10,038 nucleotides of DNA from NCBI GenBank assembly GCA_038231495.1, contig JBBRLG010000260.1, positions 1-10,038 on the forward strand, in the 5' to 3' direction. The position numbers and the translations under genes were made by a program. Under the pieces are notes generated by a model that was not told where the DNA came from, did not search any database, and worked only from the letters and a program-made list of their open reading frames with translations. This document shows positions 1 to 6,021 of this stretch, piece after piece (the stretch's first letter is position 1; each line of letters opens with the position of its first letter). The DNA comes from JBBRLG01 sp038231495 (GTDB taxonomy: Bacteria > Planctomycetota > Planctomycetia > Gemmatales > Gemmataceae).

Positions 1-1576
1 TGCGGACCATGCGGCTGGCGCGGAGGATCGCGTCTTCGACCAGGCGCGCGGCGGCCTGGTTGTTGACCGCCTGCCGGGCCTTGAAGTCCCGCAGTTCGTC
101 GGGCGGGGCGATCGGCGGGGCCAGCGGCTCCACCGCCGGCCGCGGCTGGTCGGGCTTCGGCTCGTCGTCCAGCTTGAGGACTTCTTCGCGGCTCACTTCC
201 TTGATCGCGTTGTTGCCCGCCAGGCGGACGAGCTTCTCGCCGGCCTTCGGCTCGAACTGTTTCGCGATCTGGGCGCGCGTCAGTTTGCCGTCGCGCAGCT
301 GCTGCACCACGTCCAAACCGCCCTTGGCCTCGGACGAGCGCGGGTCGAGGTTCAGCGCCTTGCTAAACAGCTTGGCCGCGTAGTCGAACTTGTTTTCGTC
401 CATCGCCCACTGTGCCTGCGCCAGCAGGTCGTTCAGCTTGAAGAAGTTCTGGTCCTGGGCGAAGGCGAGCGTGCGGTCGGCCTGCAACAGCGCCGGGCGG
501 TCCTTCTGCTCGCGCCACTGGTTGACCACCTGCACGAGGAAGAAGTTGTCGTTGTCGGCGGCCGGCACCTTGAGCGACACCGCAACCCGCTTCTCGCGGC
601 CGGCGACGCTGCCGCTGACGGTGTAGTCGAACTTGTCGATCGCCTTGGTCAGCTTGCCGACGATGAGGGTGGGCGTGTCGGACCGCAGCGGCGGCAGCTT
701 GGCCGGCATGGCCTCGGCCACCTCGGCGGGCAGCTGTAACGCTTCGGGGTAGAGGACCGGGACCGCGGCCACGTCGAAGAAGCGTTGGACGAGGGCTTCG
801 CCGTGTTCGGCCTCGCCCACGCGGACGACTTTGCCGCCGGTGCCGTTCACCAGCCCGTGCAGGTTCTGGAAATCGACATTGGTGCCGAGCGGCACCGCGA
901 AGAAGGCGATCTTTTCCTTGACCATGGTCGCGCACAGGTCGTTGCGGGCGTCGTCGTCGAGGGGGCCGGCGAGACTCTTGCCGTCGCCGAAGAACAGGAT
1001 GACCTTCTGCCGGCCGGCGATGGCGTCAAAGCTCTTGACCGCTTCCTCGACGCCTTTCTTGAGGTTGACGGCACCGGAGGGGTATTCCTTGGCCAGCTCC
1101 TTGATGGAGTCGCCGAGTTTGCCGCGGGACTTCCAGTCGCGCGTCAGGTTGCGCGGCTCGGTGTTGACGGTCCAGACGGCCATGCGGTCGTCGTCGCCGA
1201 GCTTGTTGGCGAGCACCTCGGTGAGCTTCTGGGCCAGCACCAGCGGCCCCTGGGCCTTGCTGGCGGAGGTGTCCACGAGGACGAGGATGTCGCGGGCGCG
1301 GGCCGGTACCGCTTCCAGGGTCGGTTTGACCTGGGCGGCGAACAGCCACTCGCCCTTGGTCGTCTGGTAAATGAGGACGGGCTGGTCGGTGAAGCGCGAG
1401 GTCACAAGCTTGTCGGCAAAGCGGGGATCGCCCTTGGCCGGCACGCGGTTGCGGCCGTCGTTGAGTTCCTTGGCCGTCTTCTCGCGTCCGGGATCGCCCC
1501 AGACCAGGGAAGAGGTACAGATGGCGGTCAAAGCCAGGAAGGTCGCGATGGCTCCAACCCGTCGGACGTCGAGCAT
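1..1576 (-). CDS. Exported von Willebrand factor A (VWA) domain protein, C-terminus outside window
   Basis: The frame opens at the ATG at 1576-1574 and stays open for 525 codons to the left edge, so the C-terminus is missing. An AGGGGG Shine-Dalgarno sequence lies about 9 bases before the ATG. Residues 1-27 form a signal peptide (basic start, hydrophobic core, ending near SLVWG). The VWA domain spans roughly residues 95-270: strand DILVLVD, then the metal-ion site DTSAS (DxSxS) at 102-106, and a later VILFFGDGKS strand-turn near 190. Around residues 385-430 (QWAMDENKFDYAAKLFSKAL and following) there is a TPR-like helical pair. A Pro-rich linker then leads into a helical segment at the edge. 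VWA domains mediate metal-dependent protein binding; the partner here is unknown. The signal peptide implies action outside the cytoplasm. Calling the fold is safe; the specific role is not known. No neighbour in the window is clearly linked to it. Confidence 0.85.
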   Translation of the reverse strand, partial: MLDVRRVGAIATFLALTAICTSSLVWGDPGREKTAKELNDGRNRVPAKGDPRFADKLVTSRFTDQPVLIYQTTKGEWLFAAQVKPTLEAVPARARDILVLVDTSASKAQGPLVLAQKLTEVLANKLGDDDRMAVWTVNTEPRNLTRDWKSRGKLGDSIKELAKEYPSGAVNLKKGVEEAVKSFDAIAGRQKVILFFGDGKSLAGPLDDDARNDLCATMVKEKIAFFAVPLGTNVDFQNLHGLVNGTGGKVVRVGEAEHGEALVQRFFDVAAVPVLYPEALQLPAEVAEAMPAKLPPLRSDTPTLIVGKLTKAIDKFDYTVSGSVAGREKRVAVSLKVPAADNDNFFLVQVVNQWREQKDRPALLQADRTLAFAQDQNFFKLNDLLAQAQWAMDENKFDYAAKLFSKALNLDPRSSEAKGGLDVVQQLRDGKLTRAQIAKQFEPKAGEKLVRLAGNNAIKEVSREEVLKLDDEPKPDQPRPAVEPLAPPIAPPDELRDFKARQAVNNQAAARLVEDAILRASRMVR

Positions 1577-1875
1577 TGTCCAAACCCCCTATCAGATGTG
1601 AACGGATGTGCTCCGCCTGGGCGTACTGTGCAGTTTCTCTTACAAGTTGAATTCTAATTTTCGCCGAGCTTGCGCCGCTAACAAAAATTTTGCCCGCGCG
1701 CGCTAGTTTGTGCAAGGCGCGCCGCTCACTCCGCAGAGGTCGCGCGGGCCGCAGGGGCGCTGGCGCCGGCATAATAAGGGCAATCAAACGTAAGGATAAC
1801 CGGAGCAACGCGCAAAAGCTAGAGAAGCGGCGCGTTCGACGCGTATTTTGGCACAAGGCGGCGTTCCCGATTGGA
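1577..1875. other. Non-coding stretch upstream of the VWA gene
   Basis: About 300 bases separate the VWA start codon from the inverted repeat that follows the next gene. The part next to the VWA gene (about 1640-1690) is richer in A and T than its surroundings and probably carries its promoter, but no -35/-10 pair stands out. A frame on the plus strand (1690-1893, TTG start) would encode a very Arg-rich 67-residue peptide with no ribosome binding site, and I do not regard it as a gene. I see no RNA gene or riboswitch here. Confidence 0.5.
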
Positions 1876-1942
1876 GGCGAGCCGGGAGCGTAAGCGACCG
1901 GAGTGAATGAAACACTCCGGTCGCTTACGCTCCCGGCTCGCC
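1876..1942. repeat. Perfect 30-bp inverted repeat with 7-base loop
   Basis: The arms 1876-1905 and 1913-1942 are exact reverse complements over 30 bases, separated by the loop AATGAAA. The structure begins 9 bases after the stop codon of the minus-strand gene at 1952-3118, so its transcript would fold here. No T-run follows on the minus strand, so it is not a classical intrinsic terminator. It could be a processing or mRNA-stabilising hairpin, or a copy of a dispersed palindromic (REP-like) element. Arm identity this exact suggests recent origin or active maintenance. Confidence 0.85.
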
Positions 1943-1951
1943 AATTCGCGC

Positions 1952-3118
1952 TTACTTCCGCTTCCCCACCGTCAGCACCCACGGCTTGTCCTTGACCTTG
2001 AGCGTGGCTTTCAACTCAAAGCCGCCTGCGAACGGACCATACTCGAACGGACTGTCGGCGTACGGTTCGGGGTGCTTCTTGAGTACCCCCTCGCCATCGA
2101 GCAGCACGGCAATCGCGGCCCTGCACATCGCCTGGCGAACCTCCAGCCGGGCCTCGGCAGGCCGGACTTTATCCAGCGCTGGGACGAACAGGGTGAACAC
2201 CGGGTTCTTCTCCATACGCTTCCGCTCCGCCGCGAACTCTTTTGCAAACTCGTCCGGCGGCAAAGCCAACTTTTTGGCGAACGTCGCGTAGAAGGGCCGC
2301 GCTTCCTCACACTGCTTCAGGATGCCCTCGGCGTTGCCGCCGCACGCTTCCAGGAGCGCCTTGCCCTTTTCCGACTTGTTTTTCGCGCCCGGGTTTTCCA
2401 GAAGTGCGTCGAGGAAGGTCACCAGCTGCTCCCGGTCCTTGAAAGAGCGCACCTTCTTCTCAAACCAGTCCAAAAAACCTTTCTCCTCGCCCCGGACGAG
2501 CGCATAGGCACTATTGCTGCCGGCCGGCAGTCGGTCCAGCCGCGCCAACAGCACCTTCAGGTCCGCCGCCTTGAGCTTCGGCAAGTAGGTCGCCAACGTC
2601 TCCAGCGCCCTGTTTTCGACGGCAATGTGCGTGAGGACGCCGATGAGCGACCCGTCCAGCGACAGGTGCCGGGCCAGCGTCAGGGCGGCGATCAGGTCGT
2701 CCACGGCCGCGGCGTTGTGGCCTTCCTCGAACCGCAGCCGCGCCCGCAGACACGCCGTCGCCGCGAGCAACCGCCCCGGCTGCTGTTCCGGCAGCCGCGC
2801 CCCGATGCCGTCCTCCCAGGTTATGCCCCAGGCACAATCGGGAACCGCCGCCCCGCTGTACAACTCGTGCAAGGCCCAATCGGCCAACTGGACCACCTCC
2901 TTGACGCGCGGCGTCAACGGCATGGTCGCCGCCTCCTGGGTGATCTTTTCTTGCTCGTCCTTGTCGAGCTTCGGCAGGTTCGCGAACCCGCGCCAGTATT
3001 TCAGGGCGGCGTTCGCGTTCAGATCGGGCCGGGGTTCAACGCCCTGGCCTTTCGCGGCGTTCAAAGGCAACGCCAGCGACAACAGCAGGACGCCGGCAAG
3101 TGGAAGCAGACGGTGCAT
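1952..3118 (-). CDS. Exported protein of unknown function (388 aa)
   Basis: The ATG at 3118-3116 is preceded by GGAGAGAG 5 bases upstream, a good ribosome binding site that fixes the start. Residues 1-22 form a classic signal peptide (MHRLLPLAGVLLLSLALPLNA) with a likely cleavage after LNA, so the protein is probably periplasmic or otherwise exported. The mature part looks mostly alpha-helical. A stretch near residues 75-170 (WALHELYSG, CAWGITWEDG, then RLRFEEGHNAAAVDDLIAAL and LARHLSLDG) resembles, from memory, a lineage-specific family of planctomycete hypothetical proteins. I can name no catalytic motif or known domain. There is no membrane anchor after the signal. The TAA stop is followed at once by the 30-bp inverted repeat. 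The gene lies about 90 bases downstream of the sigma/anti-sigma pair on the same strand, so co-transcription is possible, but a separate promoter is as likely. Confidence 0.8.
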   Translation of the reverse strand: MHRLLPLAGVLLLSLALPLNAAKGQGVEPRPDLNANAALKYWRGFANLPKLDKDEQEKITQEAATMPLTPRVKEVVQLADWALHELYSGAAVPDCAWGITWEDGIGARLPEQQPGRLLAATACLRARLRFEEGHNAAAVDDLIAALTLARHLSLDGSLIGVLTHIAVENRALETLATYLPKLKAADLKVLLARLDRLPAGSNSAYALVRGEEKGFLDWFEKKVRSFKDREQLVTFLDALLENPGAKNKSEKGKALLEACGGNAEGILKQCEEARPFYATFAKKLALPPDEFAKEFAAERKRMEKNPVFTLFVPALDKVRPAEARLEVRQAMCRAAIAVLLDGEGVLKKHPEPYADSPFEYGPFAGGFELKATLKVKDKPWVLTVGKRK

Positions 3119-3123
3119 AAATA

Positions 3124-3131
3124 CTCTCTCC
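3124..3131 (-). promoter_or_regulatory. Ribosome binding site of the exported 388-aa protein
   Basis: GGAGAGAG on the minus strand ends 5 bases before the ATG at 3118. It is one of the clearest Shine-Dalgarno sites in the window and supports this start over internal ones. Confidence 0.7.
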
Positions 3132-3211
3132 GGTAAGGTGTCATTCCGAGCTATGCGCGCACCGACAGCCGGTACACGCCACGGGGGTGAATGCGGTGAA
3201 TCGTCGGTAGT

Positions 3212-3394
3212 TCAGTCAGTCAGGTCGTCGGGCAGGTGATGGGCGGCCGGAACGGTCAATTGCACCGGCCACTCGAACGGCGCGGCCGCAGATCCGGGAC
3301 GCGGGTCGGCCAGCCGAAAGCTCGGAGCGTCCGCCGGCAAAGGCCGCGTAGGCACGCTGGCCACAAGGGAGTCGTCGCGCTTGCCAAACGGCTA
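3212..3394 (-). other. In-frame continuation of the anti-sigma-like gene after an amber codon
   Basis: After the TAG at 3394-3392 the same reading frame stays open for 59 codons to a TGA at 3214-3212. The encoded tail starts PFGKRDDSLVASVP, is rich in Pro and Ala, and ends in PFEWPVQLTVPAAHHLPDD. Third-position GC is high, as in the genuine genes here. This would supply the part outside the membrane that most one-pass anti-sigma factors carry beyond their helix. It could be a decayed gene, a sequencing error at one base, a read-through extension, or chance: open frames are common in GC-rich DNA. Confidence 0.45.
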
Positions 3395-3613
3395 TCCGAA
3401 GAAAACCGCCAGCACGACGGCAGCGACAAGCGCGCCCCCCAGCCCCACCAACGCGGGCAATCGGCCCCGACCCCGCGGCACAACCGCCCTGGCCACCGGA
3501 ATCGCGGCCAGCAGTTTCGCTTCCAACCCGGGCGGCACGTTCGGCACGGGCACAGCGCGCAGGCGGTCGCCGAGTGCGGCCAGGTCGTCGTCATTCGGTC
3601 GGTTCCTGTTCAT
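3392..3613 (-). CDS. Small one-pass membrane protein, probable anti-sigma partner of the ECF factor
   Basis: The 73-residue frame starts at the ATG 3613-3611, inside the last 23 bases of the sigma gene, with GGAAGGGG about 9 bases upstream. The overlap points to translational coupling. Residues 1-45 are a soluble, charged segment (NRPNDDDLAALGDRLRAVP, then PPGLEAKLLAAIPVA). Residues 52-72 form one transmembrane helix (LVGLGGALVAAVVLAVFF), and the frame stops with TAG one residue later. The position directly after an ECF gene and the cytoplasmic-segment-plus-helix layout are typical of anti-sigma factors. However, there is no Cys, so the classic HxxxCxxC zinc anti-sigma motif is absent and the assignment rests on context. 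The protein lacks any domain beyond the membrane as it stands. The same frame continues past the TAG, so the product may be truncated or misread. Confidence 0.6.
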   Translation of the reverse strand: MNRNRPNDDDLAALGDRLRAVPVPNVPPGLEAKLLAAIPVARAVVPRGRGRLPALVGLGGALVAAVVLAVFFG

Positions 3614-4166
3614 GATGCTTGGCCCCTTCCGCGAACAAGCTCCGCAGCTGTTCCAGTGCCTGCCGGACGCGCCACTTAACCGTATTAGCCGGCTCGTCCA
3701 CGACGAGGGCCATGTCGCGATAACTCAGCCCTTGCAGGTAGTGCAATACGAGGAGTGCCTGCCCTTGCGGTTCGAGGCGGTGCAGCAGCGTGTACAGGTG
3801 CCGCGCCTGGTCGCCGGCAATGGCGGCGTCGAGCGGCGTCATGGCCTCCGCGTCCGCCGTCCGTTGGTGCAACAAGTCGTGCAGTTCCGCCCCGCGCCGC
3901 CGGCGCCGGCGTGCGTCCACGAACTTGCCGTAAGCGATGCGGTGCAGCCACGTCGTCAGTGTCGAACGGCCCTCAAACGTGCCGATCTTTTCCCAAACGG
4001 TGGCGAACGTTTCTTGCGTCAAATCTTCCGCCAGTGCCACGTCGCGTGCCAGGTGCAGCAAGAACCGATAGACGGGCTGATAATGTTCGTGGACCAGGGC
4101 CGTACACGCCGCGTGCCGCCCGGCTCGAAGGTCCGCGAGCAGGCGTTCGTCCTCAAAAGCGGCCAC
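3591..4166 (-). CDS. ECF-type RNA polymerase sigma factor (sigma-70 family)
   Basis: The protein carries both sigma regions of the extracytoplasmic-function group. Numbered from the GTG at 4166-4164, region 2 spans about residues 20-90, with the core-binding DLTQETF at 48-54 and the promoter-melting WLHRIAYGKFVDARRRRR stretch at 73-90. Region 4, the -35-binding helix-turn-helix, spans about 130-178 (HYLQGLSYRDMALVV, then NTVKWRVRQALEQLR). I chose the GTG because GAGGG sits 7 bases upstream and the resulting 191 residues fit the usual ECF length. The frame is open further upstream, with ATG codons at 4265 and 4346, but that extra segment looks non-coding and has poor ribosome sites. Such factors redirect RNA polymerase in response to an envelope or environmental signal. 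The overlapping downstream membrane protein is the likely regulator. The papain-like protease gene diverges from it. Confidence 0.9.
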   Translation of the reverse strand: MAAFEDERLLADLRAGRHAACTALVHEHYQPVYRFLLHLARDVALAEDLTQETFATVWEKIGTFEGRSTLTTWLHRIAYGKFVDARRRRRRGAELHDLLHQRTADAEAMTPLDAAIAGDQARHLYTLLHRLEPQGQALLVLHYLQGLSYRDMALVVDEPANTVKWRVRQALEQLRSLFAEGAKHHEQEPTE

Positions 4167-4373
4167 GCGGTTGCCCTCAGCGCCTGCCGGACTTGTTTCG
4201 TGCTGTCTTATTGTTGGACGAACGAGAAGGGCAAGGTGTTGGCAGAATGGCGGTGTGTTGGGCATTTTTTGTCCGGCAGCGGTCCCTGTTCCGCATTCTT
4301 CGGCAGCGGCGCTTCCCTCGACTTTGTAATCGCTGGGGCACAGCAAAGACGGTCAAACGGTTCCGTACGTATT

Positions 4374-4379
4374 AAGGAG
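4374..4379 (+). promoter_or_regulatory. Strong ribosome binding site of the papain-like protease
   Basis: AAGGAG lies 7 bases before the ATG at 4387. This near-consensus site fixes the start and, as the ATG is followed by no hydrophobic stretch, confirms that no signal peptide is encoded upstream. Confidence 0.75.
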
Positions 4380-4386
4380 CAAATAC

Positions 4387-4872
4387 ATGTCAATTACCAA
4401 GGTGCAAAACGTTCCCCTGGTCGCCCAGATCAGCGACGGCGTTTGTTGGTGTGCCTCCGCCCTGATGCTTTACCGATGGGCGCAAGCGACGGGCAACTCC
4501 GGGATGAAAGACCCGCTGTCCGACTCGGGGACGAAGTCGCGCTGGGAAAACAACAAAGACTGGGATCCTTCAGACAACGGCTTTCTGGCGTCCACTCTCA
4601 ACATGCAAATACAATCCAGCATCCCGACGGACTACACCTTCTTGAACACGTTTTTGCAGTTACACGGCCCGATCTGGGCCGCCGGCCAAAAGAATTGGGG
4701 CGGCGCCAATCACGGGCACGTCGTCGTCATTTGCGGCGTAGCCGACACGGGCGTTTTCATTTACGACCCCGAGCCGGTCAATCAAGGCAGCTCGCAATGG
4801 CTGACGTGGGACCAGTTGCGAAACTTCTCCGCCGGCACCACGGCCGACGTGAAGTATTTGACCGCGGCGTGA
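4387..4872 (+). CDS. Papain-like cysteine protease (C39/AvrRpt2-like), no signal peptide
   Basis: This 161-residue protein fits the small papain-fold peptidases related to C39 and AvrRpt2 (C70). The N-terminus reads VPLVAQISDGVCWCASALML: Gln14 lies six residues before Cys20, the spacing of the papain oxyanion-hole Gln and nucleophile, and Cys20 is followed by Trp as in this family. The general-base His is His111 in NHGHVVVICGV, and Asp127 in FIYDPEP completes the triad. The C-terminal SSQWLTWDQLRNF matches the usual last helix. All catalytic positions appear intact. The substrate is unknown; relatives include peptide-processing domains and secreted effectors. No signal peptide or membrane segment is present, so it acts in the cytoplasm or leaves by another route. 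It starts 220 bases from the ECF sigma gene in the opposite direction, and its base composition looks slightly less GC-rich than its neighbours, a weak hint of acquisition. Confidence 0.8.
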   Translation: MSITKVQNVPLVAQISDGVCWCASALMLYRWAQATGNSGMKDPLSDSGTKSRWENNKDWDPSDNGFLASTLNMQIQSSIPTDYTFLNTFLQLHGPIWAAGQKNWGGANHGHVVVICGVADTGVFIYDPEPVNQGSSQWLTWDQLRNFSAGTTADVKYLTAA

Positions 4873-5005
4873 CGGCTTCGTTGGGAAAGCGGATTTAATG
4901 CCGGCAACGAACCACTGCCAGCGCTGAGGTGGATAGGCTTCTGCCCCCGTTGTTTGTACAGCATCGCGTTTCATTCTGTCGAAACTCAACCTGCAAACGA
5001 ACGGC

Positions 5006-5530
5006 CTAAGCGTCAACCGGTGCTAAACAAGTACCTTCTCCCACGCCACCCTCCTGACAAACCTCAACGCCAAGTTGCGCGTCTTGGCTTGCACCTTGAA
5101 GTACCGCTCGCACTTGGGGAAGTGCAAAAAACAGCCTCAACAGGTTGTCCATCGCCCGCGACTGAATCAGACCACCATTCACCCAGCGCGAAATGGTTTC
5201 TGCGGCGACGCCAAGCCGCTCCGCGAATTCTTGCTGATTGAGGCCAAGTTCCCCGATCCCCTTCCGGATTTGGGCCGGCGTGAGCAGTCGGAGTCGCGCG
5301 CGCAGGGCGTCGTTGACTTTCTCATCAACAGCGGTCGTGATGACCAGTTCGCCACAGGTCTGACAGCGGGGAACCTCGATGGCAGGTAGGTGTAGTTCGT
5401 AAATGACGCCATCCTGCTTTACCTTTGCCGTGTAATCGACGACGGTCGGGACAACGGTATGGGTGAAACAATCCGAACACAGCCAGGGAAACGGCCGCGC
5501 TCGTGGCTCTTTTGAATTGGTTTGTGGCAT
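5006..5530 (-). CDS. MqsA/YgiT-type antitoxin: zinc-binding N-terminus plus HTH
   Basis: The 174-residue protein has the two-part plan of the MqsA antitoxin. The N-terminal part has two CxxC pairs, CSDC at 18-21 and CQTC at 56-59, which would bind zinc and contact the toxin. The C-terminal part (about 85-145) is an Xre-type helix-turn-helix: LNQQEFAERLGVAAETISRW is close in layout to LTQKEASEIFGGGVNAFSRY of E. coli MqsA, and NLLRLFFALP corresponds to its dimerising helix KLLRVLDKHP. About 30 extra residues after position 145 are not shared and look disordered. The ATG at 5530 has AAGGGAGG about 7 bases upstream, within the 15-base gap after the toxin stop. In this family the antitoxin neutralises the toxin and represses the operon through the HTH. 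The order toxin then antitoxin matches mqsRA. Confidence 0.85.
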   Translation of the reverse strand: MPQTNSKEPRARPFPWLCSDCFTHTVVPTVVDYTAKVKQDGVIYELHLPAIEVPRCQTCGELVITTAVDEKVNDALRARLRLLTPAQIRKGIGELGLNQQEFAERLGVAAETISRWVNGGLIQSRAMDNLLRLFFALPQVRAVLQGASQDAQLGVEVCQEGGVGEGTCLAPVDA

Positions 5531-5545
5531 GATGTGCCTCCCTTG

Positions 5546-5905
5546 TCAGGCCGGCTTGATCTGGACGACGCGAATGACAGGCTCGTGGCGACTACTGAAC
5601 GATTCCGGGTACAACCTTGTTTCGACGTAAAGCGTTATGCCGTTGATTGTCAAACGCACGTCAAAGTGCCATTCCCAATGTTCGCGCCACGGCTCGCGCT
5701 GTTCCTTGACCTGATCGACTTCGCCGTCCTCCAGGCAAACGAAACGGTGCATGGCTTCTTTGAAGGTTGCTTCTGTAACACCAGCCAGCGTCGTCCGTAA
5801 CCCCTCGGGAGCACGGCCGTCAAGTTCGATGGCCCCAGCAAGCTCCCAGTCCGCCAGGGCTTGTTTGTAGCGCGCCAGGGTGTCGGGATCGGTGAGGCGA
5901 GCCAT
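5546..5905 (-). CDS. MqsR-like toxin of a type II toxin-antitoxin pair
   Basis: The 119-residue protein sits immediately upstream of an MqsA-like antitoxin. It shares a pattern with E. coli MqsR: LAGVTEATFKEAM (residues about 40-52) lines up with IIGLSESDFYKSM, and FDVRLTINGITLYVETRL lines up with the beta strands VYLKITVIHDVLIVSFKE. MqsR is a RelE-fold mRNA interferase, so a ribonuclease toxin is the natural prediction. Differences are real: it is about 20 residues longer, has an acidic and Trp-rich insertion (EDGEVDQVKEQREPWREHWE) between the two matching parts, and the Lys of FYKSM, reported as important in MqsR, is Glu here. Activity is therefore not assured. The ATG at 5905 has AAGGG about 9 bases upstream. 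The stop is 15 bases before the antitoxin ATG. The promoter and palindrome upstream point to autoregulation. Confidence 0.7.
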   Translation of the reverse strand: MARLTDPDTLARYKQALADWELAGAIELDGRAPEGLRTTLAGVTEATFKEAMHRFVCLEDGEVDQVKEQREPWREHWEWHFDVRLTINGITLYVETRLYPESFSSRHEPVIRVVQIKPA

Positions 5906-5937
5906 GCGGGGTGCCCTTCGCAGTATGCACGTTGAAG

Positions 5938-5966
5938 ATTATATTCGCGTTCTTGACGTAAGTCAA
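5938..5966 (-). promoter_or_regulatory. Consensus sigma70-type promoter of the toxin-antitoxin operon
   Basis: On the minus strand TTGACT (5966-5961, five of six to TTGACA) is followed after exactly 17 bases by TATAAT (5943-5938, six of six). Transcription would begin near 5931, leaving a leader of about 25 bases before the toxin ATG at 5905. It is the best promoter match in the window. Confidence 0.8.
5953..5966. promoter_or_regulatory. Palindrome overlapping the -35 box, candidate antitoxin operator
   Basis: The 14-base sequence TTGACTTACGTCAA (minus strand) has perfect 5-base arms, TTGAC and GTCAA, around a 4-base centre. It covers the whole -35 element and the start of the spacer, where a bound dimer would block RNA polymerase. 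MqsA-type antitoxins bind short palindromes at their own promoter, so autorepression is a reasonable inference. E. coli MqsA recognises a different sequence. Confidence 0.5.
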
Positions 5967-6021
5967 TCGGGCGTATACATACCACCCTGCCAAAATCGGT
6001 TTCCCATTGGCAACGGGGCCG

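Noticed and set aside
785..1657. A 290-codon open frame on the plus strand opposite the VWA gene
   Set aside because: The minus strand encodes a VWA domain with intact DxSxS site and signal peptide across this region.
1690..1893. A 67-codon Arg-rich frame in the gap
   Set aside because: TTG start, no ribosome binding site, composition typical of chance frames in GC-rich DNA, and it runs into the inverted repeat.
1876..1942. Intrinsic (rho-independent) terminator
   Set aside because: The stem is very strong, but no T-run follows on either strand, so I list it as an inverted repeat.
1907..3136. A 409-codon open frame on the plus strand
   Set aside because: It is the antisense of the exported 388-aa protein, which has a signal peptide and good ribosome site. 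The antisense product is Arg/Gln/Leu-rich and starts inside the inverted repeat.
4167..4346. N-terminal extension of the sigma factor from ATG 4346 or 4265
   Set aside because: The added residues do not resemble sigma sequence, the ATGs lack ribosome sites, and the GTG at 4166 has GAGGG at proper distance and yields a normal ECF length.
3381..4898. A 505-codon open frame on the plus strand
   Set aside because: It runs antisense to the sigma factor and anti-sigma genes and out of frame over the protease, all of which have clear family motifs. Its translation is Arg/Pro-rich and low in recognisable content.
5953..5966. Insertion-sequence end or attachment site
   Set aside because: The palindrome is short, there is no integrase or transposase nearby, and it sits exactly on the -35 box, so an operator is the simpler reading.
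5988..6012. Short inverted repeat TGCCAA/TTGGCA after the hydrolase stop
   Set aside because: Only six pairs with a 13-base loop and no T-run; too weak to call a terminator.
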